64,000 bases of DNA from Echinarachnius parma (Eukaryota; Echinodermata; Echinoidea; Clypeasteroida; Echinarachniidae): assembly GCA_037951105.1 (NCBI GenBank), contig JBAMJV010001302.1:62001-126000 (forward strand), written 5' to 3'. Shown in pieces: positions 21,670 through 33,935 of the stretch (positions are counted from its first letter, which is position 1; the number at the start of each line of letters is the position of its first letter). The position numbers and the translations under genes were made by a program. The notes beneath the pieces are model-generated. The model did no database searches, was not told the origin of the DNA, and worked only from the letters and a program-made list of their open reading frames with translations.

Positions 21670-22441
21670 TGTTAGTCTTTTTCTTCAATTCATAATCATA
21701 TTCAATCATTCATAATAATACTGCACTCGTCACGTCAGTCACCTCCATTTGTGTTTGTAATTGTATCATCTGTGCTTTTCGAAACGTAAGTGTTTAGTGT
21801 ACTATCAGTCACTACTGTAATAACTATTTTTATACCGTAAATTCGTAATGCAAATACACAAATATTATAAAATGTTTATTTTTCTTCCAAAAGAGAATGC
21901 ATAATAATTTGTTTAGCTCTCGTCTCTCTCTTAAATAAATTGACTCTTGCATCACATGTACATGTGTACTCTAGACTGTCTAAGACGAAGTCTAATCATA
22001 ATATTTCTAAGTCACTCAGCTCAGTTTACACTCACACTGATGGTCAGTGACAGTGTCACACTCACACTTTCGTCTCAGTCTCACAGTTTCACCATTTCAG
22101 TTTCAATCATGTGAACAACTTCCGTGGCATGCACAGCAAAAAGAACTGATGAACATGATTAACTGATCGTTTCTTTAAAGTGTTCGTCATGCATGCATTG
22201 GTAGAGAATGCCGATCAACATTTCATTCCATTCTTACAACAAAAAAACACAACGTAAACAAAGCTGAAAATAAATAAACGTTTAGCCCGTGACCGATTTC
22301 GGACACACCATAACGGAATTCGACTACTCTCCAAAAATGTACCACACAAGAGGGAAATCGCACCCCGAAAATCAAATGTTTTACGTGATATTACATTCTA
22401 GAAGCTTGAGCAACAAAATGTTGACATTTATACGGACTTAC

Positions 22442-22690
22442 CAATCTTAGAAAGTCAGTGCTGACCCTGTTAACTACGCAGACCGATGGCAAATCTCGGA
22501 AAAAAATTCCCAAATCCACTGATTTCACATCTATTTTATGCCTGGATATGGTCGATAGGGGATGCATGCATTGTGTACGTACGTACGTGTGCCAGGCTTT
22601 TCAATATGGCCGTCACGAAATAAACGCGACGCGATCGACGCGACGGGTTTCCAGTTCAGTGGCCGCGCCGTGGAAGAGGGCACTGCAATG
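22442..22690 (-). promoter_or_regulatory. Possible 5' UTR exon and CpG-rich start region of the zinc-finger gene
   Basis: A consensus donor (GATTG|GTAAGT) lies at 22442/22441 on the minus strand. Just upstream, at 22615-22680, is the most CpG-rich stretch of the area (acgcgacgcgatcgacgcga). This is a reasonable non-coding first exon joined to 21318. No TATA box is claimed. Confidence 0.35.
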
Positions 22691-22696
22691 CAGGAA

Positions 22697-22698
<2 letters not shown>

Positions 22699-22731
<33 letters not shown>
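22699..22731. repeat. Poly-G tract, 33 bases
   Basis: Uninterrupted G-run after aggaaga. One of about a dozen long G or C tracts in the window. Confidence 0.95.
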
Positions 22732-22735
<4 letters not shown>

Positions 22736-22972
22736 CCTGACGTTTTGTTTTTTCCTAAATGTTCCTGTAATGCTTTGTACTGTTTTTGTCTAATTACCAA
22801 TTATGGCGAAGGGTGGTTCATGGGGCAATTGCCCCCCCCCAATGATTTGAAGGGGAAAAAAACATAGCCATGTAGGTTTTTGAATATACATGAAGTATGC
22901 CCCCAGTAATATGCATGCTCCAGGGGCACGATCAGCATGACCACACCAGGCATAGTAGACCCATGTTGCACA

Positions 22973-23215
22973 TACAGTGTAGCCAAACATTATTTGGACA
23001 CCTTGAAAAAAAATCACTTTAATTTAAAAGTGATGCTAGAACAAATTTGAAGAAAATGTTTGGTAAAAAGCTGCCTAAAATTCATTGTATGTGTTTATTA
23101 TAATGCTGCATCGTTGAAATCAAGATAAAATATAAGACCATTTTTGACAAATAATTATCAAATAGTTAGTTTCCTTTTTTTCAGGGTGTCCAAATAATTA
23201 TTGGCTACACTGTAC
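22973..23215. mobile_element. Tc1/mariner-type MITE
   Basis: Near-perfect terminal inverted repeats of about 40 bp (cagtgtagccaaacattatt at left; its complement at right, ending ggctacactg), flanked by TA. The CAGTG start and TTTGGACACC motif are typical of mariner-type ends. Interior non-coding. Confidence 0.88.
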
Positions 23216-23261
23216 CTCTGAAGTGGACAGTGATAGAGTAACTATAATGACCACGCCACTG

Positions 23262-23510
23262 GCGTACCCAGGATATTTTCAAGGGGGGGGGGGGGGGGGG
23301 TTATTTTGTCAAGGCCGAGACTACAACTGGTGAGACGTGTCAGCAGGGGGAGGGAAGGGGGTGTAATTTTCGAAGCTGATTACGAGATCCTTCACAAATT
23401 TGTGAGGCCGAGACCGAGATGATATGGAGCATTGGGTGTTTTCGGTCTCGGCCATGATCACCCCCGCCCCCCCCTCCCCCCTCCCCCCCCCTCCCCCCTT
23501 GGCTACCGGC
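23262..23510. repeat. Poly-G/poly-C bounded repeat
   Basis: Starts with tggcgtacccagg and an 18-base G-run (23283-23300) and ends in C-rich cccccctcccccttggctac. In between are inverted words (gaggccgagaccgaga and tctcggcc). Related in style to 51851-52095. Confidence 0.5.
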
Positions 23511-24119
23511 TTGAAGATGTTGATAACTATTTTGAATGAGGATGACGATGATGATAAGACAACAATAAAACTGATAATGGTGATGATCAACAGAGTATAT
23601 AGCTACAGGGGGAGAGAGAGGGTGCCCCTAAATAAAGTGAATATTTGACAAAAATGATAAAAAACATGAGGGAAAAAATGATGAAATAACAAAAACTGCC
23701 CCCCCTCCCCCCGACTACACTATGTCGCTGCTCCAGTACATTGTAACATTTACATTTTCGATGTTGTATATTTGTTGTAAATGTCATTCTTTGTTGAAAA
23801 TTAAGATAAATACAGTGCTCACAAACAAGCATAGTTATGAATGGTCAGACTGTCTCGACATCAACACACATGGCAATCTTCAATGGCCTATAGCCCCACT
23901 TTATGCACATCTCCTCCTGTTTCCTATCCATTTGACATCTGGAAGGTACTATAGCAGAATATTGGCAAGAAACAAAATGATGCGGACCAACTTCGGAATG
24001 GACTTGTAGGATAGTTTTAAAATTGGCTCAGTTTCAAATGAAACAAAACTTCATGGAACTTCAAAATTTGCTAGATACTGATCGTTTCGCTGCATTTTGG
24101 TCAGATTGGAAATGGAAGG

Positions 24120-24600
24120 AGCCCGGGGGGGGGGGGGGGGGGGTCTGTCCTCATAGAAAGGGGGGTATCATGCGTGACCAAGGACTTGCCAAAAGCACCC
24201 CAAACGAGTATTTGCGTGGTGCAAAAAATACACCCTAAGCAAGTATGATTATCGGTAATTTTTCTATTTTTGATACCCTAAGCAAGTAATCAATTTTGTG
24301 TAAACCCCTTAGCAAGTTATAACTATTTTTGATACCCTAAGCAAGTACGCTGAGTTTTTGAGACCCTAAACGAGTAATTCATCTTTTTGATACCCTAAAC
24401 GAGTAATTCATCAGCCTAAAATAGATACCCTATTTCCTGATTTTGGGTGATTTTGAGACCCTAAACGAGATACTCGAGTATCTCGCCTGATCGTGAAAAA
24501 CCACCCTAATTACTCGTTTTCTTGGTCACGCATGATACCCCCCTTTCAATGAGGAGAGACCCCCCCCCCCCCCCCCCCCCCCCCCCCGGGGGAAGGAGAT
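24120..24600. mobile_element. Foldback element with poly-G/poly-C ends and internal CCCTAAG/ACGAGTA repeats
   Basis: The left arm has a G-run (about 24125-24143), then tcctcatagaaagggggg and tatcatgcgtgaccaag. The right arm is its complement (cttggtcacgcatgata, cccccctttcaatgagga) followed by a C-run (24560-24587). The interior, 24230-24480, has about seven diverged copies of a unit built on gataccctaa(g/a)c(a/g)agtaa. No protein. Confidence 0.8.
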
Positions 24601-27600
24601 ATGCTTCAGTGGGTTTAGGCCCTTAGAGAGGAATAAAATAGACATGAATCTTTAATTCAAAAAACCTTTCCATCTTTAATTGATTCGTTTCTACAAAGTT
24701 TTCCAATAACAATACAAAAAACAACAAATTGTATAAATAAATATATAATAATGCATCATCAGTGAACATATTTATATCAAACTTAAATTTTTAAATACAA
24801 ACAATTACAAAGTTTTTTTTAATTTTAATAAAACAAAGACTGCAAACATCTTACTGAACTGTACTTTCTGTCAGGATGAATATCTAATAGTAATTCTGAT
24901 CATCATAATCAATAAATATCTTGAAATTGAAAGAGTCGTCTACGTACGTTTCATTGTAGAAATGAAACGTCTGATAGTGTATACATACAATTAGTTACAT
25001 GAAAGTTGTTAATGGCAAATAATTAAAAAGTTTAGATCTCTGCTACAATATGTATAGTTGGGCAAGACAATTAGATTCCATTCTTGATTTGTATCATTTC
25101 TAAAATATTGCTAGCCTTTGCAAAAGACCTCGTGTCCGAGATAAAAACATGGCAGGTACAACTGGCAAACGCAACTATAACACCAGCAGTGGCAAATTAA
25201 CCAGTGGCGTGGCGTGGTCGGACTGAGGGGGCCCAAAATCTTTGTATTTCTCTATTTGAAAAAGGAGTTTCCGCTTGATTTTTGTTTTAAATACACTGTA
25301 CATACCTTTGTAACAGAATAGAACTTTGGAAAACCAAAAGTTGTTCCATGCTTCTGTTGGTTATAGGATTATAAAGGAGGTATGTGAAAACCACTCGATT
25401 TCCAAGTTTTAAGGATTTGTCCATGTTACGTCCCTTTTAACCTTTTTATGAATCATCAAATATATGATTGGATATTTACAGTACAGACTACAATAATATT
25501 TTACTTTTTAATTCTTAGAAGTAGAACAAAACATTTATATGATTATTATACATTCTCTAAAACATTTTCATTGCCTCAGAAAAATTAGCTCAAAATAATT
25601 TGGTCTCATCTATTAAAACAAAGTACCCTTCCAACATTCATAGTAGCTTGAAAAGTTATGAATTAATTAGCACATGGAATAAACTGTGGACGGACAGCAC
25701 AGTATTAAATACAAAAGACATATGGTACATACTAAAAATTAAAACCAGCACATTAATTGTAGCTTTCATACTCATTTACAGGTTTTTGTAATAATTCATA
25801 GCTCATATAACCATACCTATGGGAGAAATTGGCCACCTACATGTACTTCTTCTTCTTCTGTATACTGCAAACAAACTCCGCAAGTGGGATATAAAGTTGC
25901 AGGCACGTGGTGGTTTTAGGGTGTGCGTGCCTAATTGGGGAGCCCGTGGTGGGTCCTCTGGGTGAAATTCATGACGTGATTATCACGTTAGCCGTGATGA
26001 CCACCATCGTGGAAATCAATTCTATCATTTTCCTACCTCGATCGACCACATTCTTATCAGTTTCTGACAGTTTTATCACTACTGTCACAAAACTCACGCT
26101 GTGTTTACTTCCCCTCAAGGCCCAGCACTAAGAAAGTGCTATCCCTGATAAAAAAAAAAATCTACTGGATGCAGGCTCAAGTGGTCAAATCTAAGCACCT
26201 CACTTCAGCCCTTTAGGTGAGGTTTTGGACGTAATGTTAGCATATTCATCATACTGTCCTTGAAAAGATTGCAACGATGTAGCTAATTGTAACGCATCAT
26301 TTGCTAGCACGCACATGCAGTACTAGTCAGAAATAACCGACTATACATGGGTTTTCTTTTATAAATCTGACTTAATTGTATATGGAGCGGTAAGTGGAAC
26401 AACCGTCGGAATAGACTGATTTTTCTGTCTAGCACAGTAGGCCTACTTGCTTATCCATATATAGCCATCGCAATGCGAGAAATATCAGACAAAATCAAGG
26501 TTTAAATTTGTGGTCTTGATCCCACACAGCCTGTTCGCCTTGAATGTTGAAATTGAAAGTGAAATTGGAAATGAAATTACCAAACAACAATATCGTTTAC
26601 ATACAATATAACATAAATCACATTATGATAAAAACAATTGATATGATTTCATTGTTGGTCAAAATTAAGGACCAGCAATAGTGAAGCATGCTAGTCCTTT
26701 TAAAAAATTATTACATCAAGATTTAAAATGTTTGCAGGTTGTTAGCCGAATTCTCCAGTGTCTACCTACTAGTGATTCTAAACAAAATTTTGTTTGTTTC
26801 AGTTAACAATCATCAATATATACAAACCAATTACTGGAAATTCTTACAAAATGCATTTCCATGATGAGAAGGAAAAAAAATCATGCCACTAAATGGAGCT
26901 TATGGAGGTAGACAAATGGTTACAAATTATGCATGTGTAGTATGTAATTTAAGTGTAAAATACTTCTCTTCACATTTTTTGGTAAGTACCTGTATATTTT
27001 GTATCACACCTTAAACATTTTCACTGCACAACTATACATAGAGAAAACCAATCTTCCATCGTGTATTTAACGTACATTGTGCAGCGAGGTAGATACAACC
27101 CACATCCTTACTATATAGTTGACAATATTTAGAAATAAATTTCTCTGTGATGCATCTCTAACAAAAATTATTTCAACCAAGACAAGTCATTTATTGATGC
27201 TGTAATGTTTTATATTTTACTACAGTTCTATTTGTGACAACTTTTTTTTACAAATATGTCATGTTTTTATCCTGAAGAACTTTGATAGAATTTGCATTCT
27301 TACTATAATTTACAATAGTTTAAAATCAATTTCTCTGAGATCCATCTCTCTATGAAATTTAAACCAAGAATAAGTGAAATATGACTTAGATTATGATGTA
27401 AAGTTTTTGTTGTTGTACTATGACATCAACTGTGTAACTTGTTAAACATATCATATGTTCTTATCACAAAAAAAAACTTTGCAAGATCATGCAATCTAGT
27501 CCATAAAACATTTGTAGCTTTTACCGGTGCCAATTCATCATATAATGCGACATAATTGTAAAATAATCCATACTAACAGGCATATCTGCTAGTTTACATA

Positions 27601-27683
27601 TAAACATATCTATAGACAAACTAGCATGATTTATTTGTTATTGTTGGCTAAGGTACTTGTATGACACACATGAAAGAAACATT
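24601..27683. other. AT-rich non-coding stretch
   Basis: No supported gene on either strand. One inverted motif (tacgtacgtttcattgtaga ... tgaaacgt at 24942-24970) and many short A/T runs. Confidence 0.6.
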
Positions 27684-28107
27684 TTAAAGGGGACCACCAG
27701 GCAAAGAACAACACAATTATATGTTTTGGTACCATTTTATGATATCAAATAGATACCCAACATTTTGCAAAGGGTTGTGTGATTCATAAACAAAGCAATT
27801 AATTTCCACCACTCACGGAACCACTACTATTTCCTGGTTCCGTATGGGCCAAACATTTGCGAGTGCGCCAATGTTATTCACGCGTACGTTTGGAGACAAT
27901 AGAATCCCGGGCGATTCGTTCGCTCTGGACAAAGTAGTCTCGTACATGCAGACCCATGAACGCATGCTTTAGAATGGTGATGCATTTTCCAATTAAATTT
28001 TTTTCTTTCTGGAAACATATTTTTGTGAGCTTGTTGATGGAATGGAATACTAAAGATGTTACCTTTCATTTATTAGAATATTATTTTTGGGTGGTGGTAC
28101 CCTTTAA
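27684..28107. mobile_element. TTAA-flanked MITE with a paralogous empty site
   Basis: TTAA-AGGGGACCACCA at left, TGGTGGTACCCT-TTAA at right. Its flanks (27570-27683 and 28108-28170) are duplicated at 30060-30240. There, aacattttaaaaacat carries a single TTAA with no insertion. Confidence 0.85.
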
Positions 28108-28170
28108 AAGTACAATGTACAGCCTAACCCTAACACATATTTCAGTATAACTAAAATGATGAAGCAATTT

Positions 28171-28960
28171 ACCAAACTTCATTAACGGCTGAAAATAAAT
28201 CATAATAAATGAAAGGGATGCTAATCTTCAAAACATTAAGAAAGATTTGGTTTACATTTGCTATATAAATCCATAAAGATTTTAACAAATGTTTCCCTGT
28301 TTAATTCAAGTGTGCATATTTGAACTCCCTTTATAAATCCTAAATACATTTTATTTTTCTATAAATAGTATATATCTTGAAAAATATGGTTTATGAAGGC
28401 CTATTATGTGTGCAGCTGATTTGATAAGACAATGTTAAAAAGTACAAACATTCAGCTGCTAAAGTATAAAACAAATATATACTCTAACATTACAAAACAC
28501 AACACAATATATAGATGTACATGTACGTGATCAATTTTAGTGTTTAGTGACTGGGAAGGCATCTAAAGGTGGATAAAATATGTTTCAATATCATGTTGGT
28601 ACACATTGGATCATAGTGCACACCATTAAATATCATACCATTTCTAAACAGAAACAAATATTGACAATGTGCTAACTTTCCTTTTCCTAGTTTTAGCAGA
28701 TTAGCTGCTACAAAATATTCTACAGGTGGAAATGAATATGGAATATGATGTGCATTTTATATAATACAATAATAAAACAAATGTGGTCATAGGTTGATCC
28801 TGTAGTAGAAGTCTCTATTGCAAACACATATTCTGACTATGTAAATATGAATGTTATTTATATCGAATTACGAATGTAACTTTATGATATTATACATTTG
28901 GAATCATCAAGTCACAAATTGTCAAATGTATGATAACTTTCAACATTTTAAATTGCACAC
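28171..28960. other. AT-rich non-coding stretch
   Basis: No gene and no recognised repeat. Confidence 0.6.
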
Positions 28961-29372
28961 TTAAAGTGATCCATGTACTTTGTTAGATATTGCCCAAAAT
29001 GACATTTGATACTTCAATCCTATACCAAAATCATTGTAAGGTATGTCTGAATGATGTGTGAAAGTTTCATTGGAAAAGAACACTGCTTTCCTGGTTAAAA
29101 AAGCAAACATTTGCATCAGATTTTACAACTAATTCTGAGTTCTTTGTCGTAGATTCAAACGTGACCTTTATGACCGTCTGTAGACGGTCTTGAGCTGAAG
29201 GATTTTCAATGATAGATAATCAATGATAGATCTTCGTACTAAAGGGACATTTGAACAAATCGAACCCTATGTTATTCTTCTCGTACCATAGGCTAAACAG
29301 CACGGTAGAAGAGAAATGTGGAACCTCAAAGTAATTTTTGTAGAGTTAGGCAAAGTACATGGATCACTTTAA
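28961..29372. mobile_element. TTAA-flanked MITE
   Basis: TTAA-AGTGATCCATGTACTTTG at left and CAAAGTACATGGATCACT-TTAA at right: 18-base perfect inverted ends with TTAA duplication. A fragment of a relative is seen at about 7290-7360. Confidence 0.85.
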
Positions 29373-29650
29373 TCCCAACAGGAAACTGCAAAGAGATCAA
29401 TGTTCAAGTCAAGTGCATATATATGAGTAAAAAAGGATATAAAAAATGTATCACAAATACTAGTATACAAAGCTTTACCGTATATAAAACTAGAAACGTT
29501 CACTCTCATATTATGCTAACAAGGTATCCTAAATGTGATCAATGTGCAAGTAGAGTTAAAATTATAAAGCAAGAAATATTAGATTTCATAAATAAAAAAA
29601 ACATATGGCGCAATACTCAGTACAGTAATTGTATTTGCTTTCATAAAAAG

Positions 29651-29903
29651 TATATGCCATATATTTCGCGAGGGTTTCATTTTTTGCGAATTTCGCGAAT
29701 CACTTGTGAATTGCAAAATTAACAACATGCTAAAATATTGACACCAAATGCAAAGCAATAAACGTACGTGTATTGCATGCATTACTGCACTAGCATCTCT
29801 CTCAAGAAAGTCATGAATGAATGTTGGTAAAATTAACCACTTGCGAAACTGTCGTAAATTCCCGATTCGCAAAAATCTATGTCCGCGAAATATATGGCGT
29901 ATA
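29651..29903. mobile_element. MITE with atatttcgcg ends
   Basis: Left tatatgccatatatttcgcg and right cgcgaaatatatggcgtata are inverted copies, TA-flanked. Subterminal ttgcgaatttcgcgaa motifs follow. This resembles a MITE type widespread in invertebrate genomes (ISL2EU/Tc1-like by memory). Confidence 0.75.
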
Positions 29904-30059
29904 CAGTAATGTACTCACATCTTGATGTAAACTATTTCTATTGAACAAAGGTTCAAACCTTCAAACCTACTTGCCCACTAATCGAGGACAAAACTTGGCC
30001 ATAATTTTTCCAAATTAAAGACACTTTGGCCAAAATTTGGCCAAAATGTCCCTATAATG

Positions 30060-30240
30060 CCACCATACATATCTGCTAGTTTACATGTAAACATATCTAG
30101 ACAAACTAGCATGAATTATTATTTTCGGCTAAGGTACGTGTAGGACATAAAATACATGAGTGAAACATTTTAAAAACATAGCGTACGTCCTAACCCTAAC
30201 ACATATTTCAGTAAAACTATGATGATGAAGCAATCAACTC
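30060..30240. repeat. Duplicate of 27570-27683 plus 28108-28170
   Basis: Shares atatctgctagtttacat, tagacaaactagcatga, ggctaaggtac and cctaaccctaacacatattt with the earlier region, minus the 424 bp MITE. Confidence 0.85.
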
Positions 30241-30714
30241 TTCAAACCTACTTGCGGTTGCCCGCTAATCATGGACAAGTACAATGTGGAGTTACTTGCC
30301 CCAGAAGAGCAAGTCATCTAGATCCAAATTTTCTGCAAAAATGTTTTAATGCGTTATGCGTAGATAAAATACAAGAAAATAATAGCAAATTAGTTTACCG
30401 TTCAAGGCTTTTTAATGCTACCAACTAATTGAATTTTCACTGTATAAAATGTAGGCAAGTAACTTAGTCAGCAAAATCCAACTCGGTTTGGGACGTGGGT
30501 TCTCCTTTAATATTATGACGTCCACAGTGGGTGAATAGTTGAAAATCGTGAAAGAACCCTCGAAACATTGTCTGATTGTTCAGACTACGTAATACTATGC
30601 ACTTTCAGGCAAGTTGAACATTGTCCATAGAACCCTGCATCTACTTAATAACATTAGTTTAATAACATAATGAGATCATCTTCTGTATCAGAACATTTTC
30701 AGGTTTCTTCCGCA

Positions 30715-31215
30715 AGCAAAATATTTCAAAAATTTCATTTAAATCACGCGATCTACAAAACTTCTCGCCTAATTATGTTCAGGAAGATACTGTATGTTTA
30801 GTTTAGTCCTGAAACATAGAACTTGTCTAGAAACTAACATACAAAACGTAACAAACAAATCTCATGCTGCGCATGATCAATGGGTGGACAAGATGGCTAG
30901 TCAAATTTTCATTTGATTCTCTTTCATTATTACACAATGTATCCCACGTCACATAAGTATTTCAATATATATTTCTCCAGCTAGATACAAAACGTCTCGC
31001 CTATTCGTTTTGAGGAAGATTGTAACTTTATCTAAACACACACACACACACCCCTAAGTAACCGCGTGACTATAATTGCTCACAACCCCTTTTGCCTGTC
31101 ACATGACCCCTCAAGTATTTAAAAAAATATTCTCCAGCCAGCTAAAAAACTTCTCGCCTATCCGTGTTGAGGAAGATAATAAATTCATCAAAACACTAAC
31201 ACAACAAACATAACG
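30715..31215. repeat. Three diverged tandem units downstream of TLCD5
   Basis: cttctcgccta(a/t)..gtt.aggaagat recurs at about 30760, 30990 and 31150, period about 180-230 bp. The stretch 31060-31110 (gtgactataattgctcac, cctgtcacatgacc) copies the 3' end of the TLCD5-like coding exon at 31239-31285. Confidence 0.7.
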
Positions 31216-31232
31216 GTAAGTAACAGACAAAT

Positions 31233-31637
31233 TTAATCAGTGTGACTATGATTGCTCACTTTCCCATTGGCCTCTGTCACATGACCATGTATCACATGAC
31301 CATCAATCACATGACCATCTGTCACATGACAGTCCTTGACCCCGTTGCTCTTCTCCGACGCCCATATATGGCCCTCCTTGCGCCAGACCCGGTACAGCTT
31401 GGAGTACTTGCGATGGGCAAAGCGCAGTATACCGTACAGGAATATAAGGCTCACCACGTAGAGGCCGACGCACCCGACCCTGAACACCACCAGTGGTTTG
31501 GGGTGCAGGAGATACTTGATGAGGGCGAAGGTTCCGATCCCCATGCGGCAGAAGATGAAGACGAGCATGAAGAGGAGGTCGTTGACCTCGTAGAGTAGGT
31601 TCTTGGTGTTGCCGGCCTCCCGCATGAAATACCGCAT
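31233..31637 (-). CDS. TLCD5: TLCD5 (TMEM136)-like protein, last coding exon
   Basis: Encodes the C-terminal half of a TLC-domain multi-pass membrane protein: MRYFMREAGN, the hydrophobic segments LLFMLVFIFCRMGIGTFALI and VGCVGLYVVSLIFLYGIL, and a basic tail FAHRKYSKLYRVWRKE. The acceptor (caattcag) places ATGCGG in phase 0 after the CTTCAG of exon 2. With exons 32901-33121 and 34079-34316 the coding length is 864 bases, 287 residues plus stop. That is somewhat longer than the vertebrate family member because of an extra tail. The tail carries a 5-residue repeat (HVTDGHVIDGHVIHGHVTE), encoded by a 15 bp repeat around cacatgac. TLC proteins act in membrane lipid metabolism or composition; the exact role of TLCD5 is not established here. 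Confidence 0.85.
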   Translation of the reverse strand: MRYFMREAGNTKNLLYEVNDLLFMLVFIFCRMGIGTFALIKYLLHPKPLVVFRVGCVGLYVVSLIFLYGILRFAHRKYSKLYRVWRKEGHIWASEKSNGVKDCHVTDGHVIDGHVIHGHVTEANGKVSNHSHTD

Positions 31638-31749
31638 CTGAATTGAAGGAAGTGAAGACATACAATATTTAGAAATCAAATTACGATTAATATTTATCTC
31701 TTGCAATTTGCTGATTGAACTTAGTCTTAGATGTTATAAATATCAAATT

Positions 31750-32180
31750 CCAGAGTAGGTTCTTGGTGTTGCAGGTCTCCTGCATGAAATACCGCATCTG
31801 AATTTAAGAAAGTGAAGACATAAAATGTTTAACAAATATATTATGCATGGCTTGCCCTTAGTAGTGGCCCAGGTGCCAATGGCCACCAGAAAGTTTGAGC
31901 ATAAAGAGAAGGTCGTTGACTTTGTAGAGTAGGTTCTTGGTGTTGCGATTCTCTCCCATGAAATATCGCATCTGAATTTAAGAAAGTGAAAACAAAAAAT
32001 ATTGAAACAAATTATTATGATTAAAAGGCAATCCATTAATGGTCCCTTAACACACAATAGAAAATAAAGGGGTTCAGAGGTTTTTTTTTTTTTTTTTTTT
32101 GAGGGGGGGGGGGGGGAGATATATAAGCAAAGGACACAGGTTCCAATCCCCATGGGGCAGTTGGTGAACACTAGCATGAC
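31750..32180 (-). repeat. Decayed copies of the last TLCD5 exon
   Basis: At least two copies of acceptor plus exon start lie 5' of the real exon. One, at 31752-31796, reads aattcag then ATGCGGTATTTCATGCAGG. The second, at 31876-31974, reads aattcag then ATGCGATATTTCATGGG, through to gtcaacgacctt. A further exon fragment at 32128-32180 (ggttccaatccccatg.ggcag, actagcatgacaaggag) matches the FCRMGIGT coding stretch. Frames are broken. A T24/G-run (32081-32116) interrupts the last one. Confidence 0.85.
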
Positions 32181-32224
32181 AAGGAGATTTTTTAATCAAA
32201 TCTAGTCACGCAGCACATATTTTA

Positions 32225-32350
32225 AATGTCAAGCCCACCAACCCCAAAAATACTTTTTTATTTCATGAGGGCTTTTTTCTAATTTAGAAAGAAAAATCGC
32301 CCCCATGTAAATGTTCACGAGGGCTATTTTGGGGCTCACAGGGGCTACAC
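32225..32350. repeat. Repeat with cacgagggctattttggggc
   Basis: Shares tcacgagggctattttgggg and ctcacaggggct with 62995-63035. Confidence 0.65.
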
Positions 32351-32454
32351 TCTGATTCGATCCACTGACCAACTGTGTACCTGAGCTAAAACAAGACGGG
32401 AATATTCAAAGCATGTAGTATAGTTCAGATCCGGAATCGTTCATCGGATCAGAA

Positions 32455-32690
32455 ACTGGTGGGCTTTATGCTATGTGTATTCATGGTTAGTCCTTGGTAA
32501 ACAAGAAATATTTTTTGTAGCGCCCTGCATGAACACTTTTATAATATAAGCTTCCAAAAAGGAATTAATGTAGGAACTATTACAAAATCATCAAAGTATA
32601 TATGATATATCTACCAAAAAAGATATTTTTACCTGAAGCATTGGGTTGTTGACCTCTGACCCAAAGATGGGTCTACAACACAAAGAAGAA
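32455..32690 (-). repeat. Duplicate of the 3' end of TLCD5 exon 2 and its intron
   Basis: Tandem copy of about 32740-32950: tgggctttatgctat, aaacaagaaatat, then the donor region atatttttacctgaagca and the exon end gggttg(t/c)tgacctc(t/a)gaccc. The exon copy stops after about 50 bases. Confidence 0.85.
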
Positions 32691-32900
32691 ACATAGCATA
32701 AAGCCCACCAAACACATGGATCTGATCATGTAGTGTGCAGTGGGCTTTATGCTATATTCATTCATGGCAAGTCCTGAGGAAACAAGAAATATATTTTGTA
32801 GCACCCTGCATGAAAACTTTTAATGTTTCCAAAAAGGAATGAATGTAGGAACTATTAAACAATCATCAAAGCATACGTCTACCAGAAGAGATATTTTTAC

Positions 32901-33121
32901 CTGAAGCATCGGGTTGCTGACCTCAGACCCAAAGATGGCCGCCCCGACCTCGGTGGCAGAGACGCCCAGAGAGAGTGAGGTGGTGATGCAGGCGATCGTG
33001 AGGAAGTGGTGGATGATCATGAAGGTGTCTTCGTAAAACCACATGCACCAGCAGATGTCGAAGAGAAAGTAGCCGAGACAAATAACGAGGGTGAGGATTT
33101 CTAGATCGTTGTTCCTCCCAG
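32901..33121 (-). CDS. TLCD5: TLCD5-like protein, middle coding exon
   Basis: 221 bases between acceptor attatctag (33122) and donor GTAAAAAT (32900). It reads AGRNNDLEILTLVICLGYFL and FDICWCMWFYEDTFM, then IIHHFLTIACI, ATEVGAAIFGSEVSNPMLQ. The His-His pair and the E-V-S-N-P motif are TLC-domain hallmarks. The phase 1 join with exon 1 (CCA-G / CT) rebuilds Ala. Confidence 0.9.
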
Positions 33122-33244
33122 CTAGATAATAGATGAAAAGCAACAAAGATACATAATTAATATAAAAATAATGTTCAGATAAAGAATGGCAAATAAGTGA
33201 AGTGGAACATTGGTATATAATGAGTTCTTATAATGAATGTGACT

Positions 33245-33665
33245 TCATGAAACCACATGCATCAGCATATGTCAAAGAGAAAGTAGCGGAGACAGATAAC
33301 CAGGGTGAGGATTTCTAGGTCATTGTTCCTCCCAGCTGGATAATAGATGAAAAGAAACAAAGATACACAATTAATATAAAAACAATGTTTAGATAAAGAA
33401 TTGCAAATAGGTGAAGTGGAACATTGGTATAATGAGTTCTTATACATGTTTATGACTGATATTCAAGAAGTGTATTTCTTTCTTTACTATTTGTATAATT
33501 ATTTTGTATCATCACTATCATGTGATTATGTTGAAAATAAAAAGAATCAGAATCAGAATATGTCTTCATGAAACCACTTTCACCAGCAGAAGTCAAAGAG
33601 AAGGTAGCCGAGACAGATGATCAGGGTGAGGATTTCTAGGTCATTGTTTCTCCCAGCTATATTAT
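33245..33665 (-). repeat. Two decayed copies of the start of TLCD5 exon 2
   Basis: 33250-33343 and 33556-33658 each contain the acceptor-side intron and the first ~95 bases of the exon (agctgg gaggaacaatgacc, tagaaatcctcacc, ctctttgac). In the first, ccggctac has become ccgctac, a one-base loss, and splice context is weaker. Both lie 5' of the real exon in gene orientation. Confidence 0.85.
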
Positions 33666-33856
33666 ATTAAAAGAAACAAAGATAAAGAATTTATATAATA
33701 ATAATAATAATAAATTCAATGATTACCCTCTCGATATTGTTTTGTATTTAAAAATGTAATACTTCTTGTTTCTTTTAAACTTGCTGTTTATATCAAAGGT
33801 ATTTGCAAATTTTATGAAAGGGCATAGCTTTAATTGGTGATGAACCGTAGGATGTT

Positions 33857-33935
33857 AACCCGTTCCCTTCGAGATTATGTAATCTCCATAGACTTTGTAT
33901 ACAACCCACCAGATTCCCGTAGTCAAGGGGTTAAA
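33857..33935. mobile_element. Short TTAA-flanked MITE
   Basis: ttaacccgttcccttcgaga ... cccgtagtcaaggggttaa: TTAA at both ends with imperfect inverted CCCGTT/CCCCTT ends. A fragment of the same family is at 7376-7440. Confidence 0.6.

Noticed and set aside
22458-22867. Frames with poly-Gly or poly-Pro (GGGGGGGGG)
   Set aside because: Produced by the poly-G tract; no other protein character.
29318-29722. 134-codon plus-strand frame
   Set aside because: Crosses the boundary of two MITEs in AT-rich DNA, with no domain.
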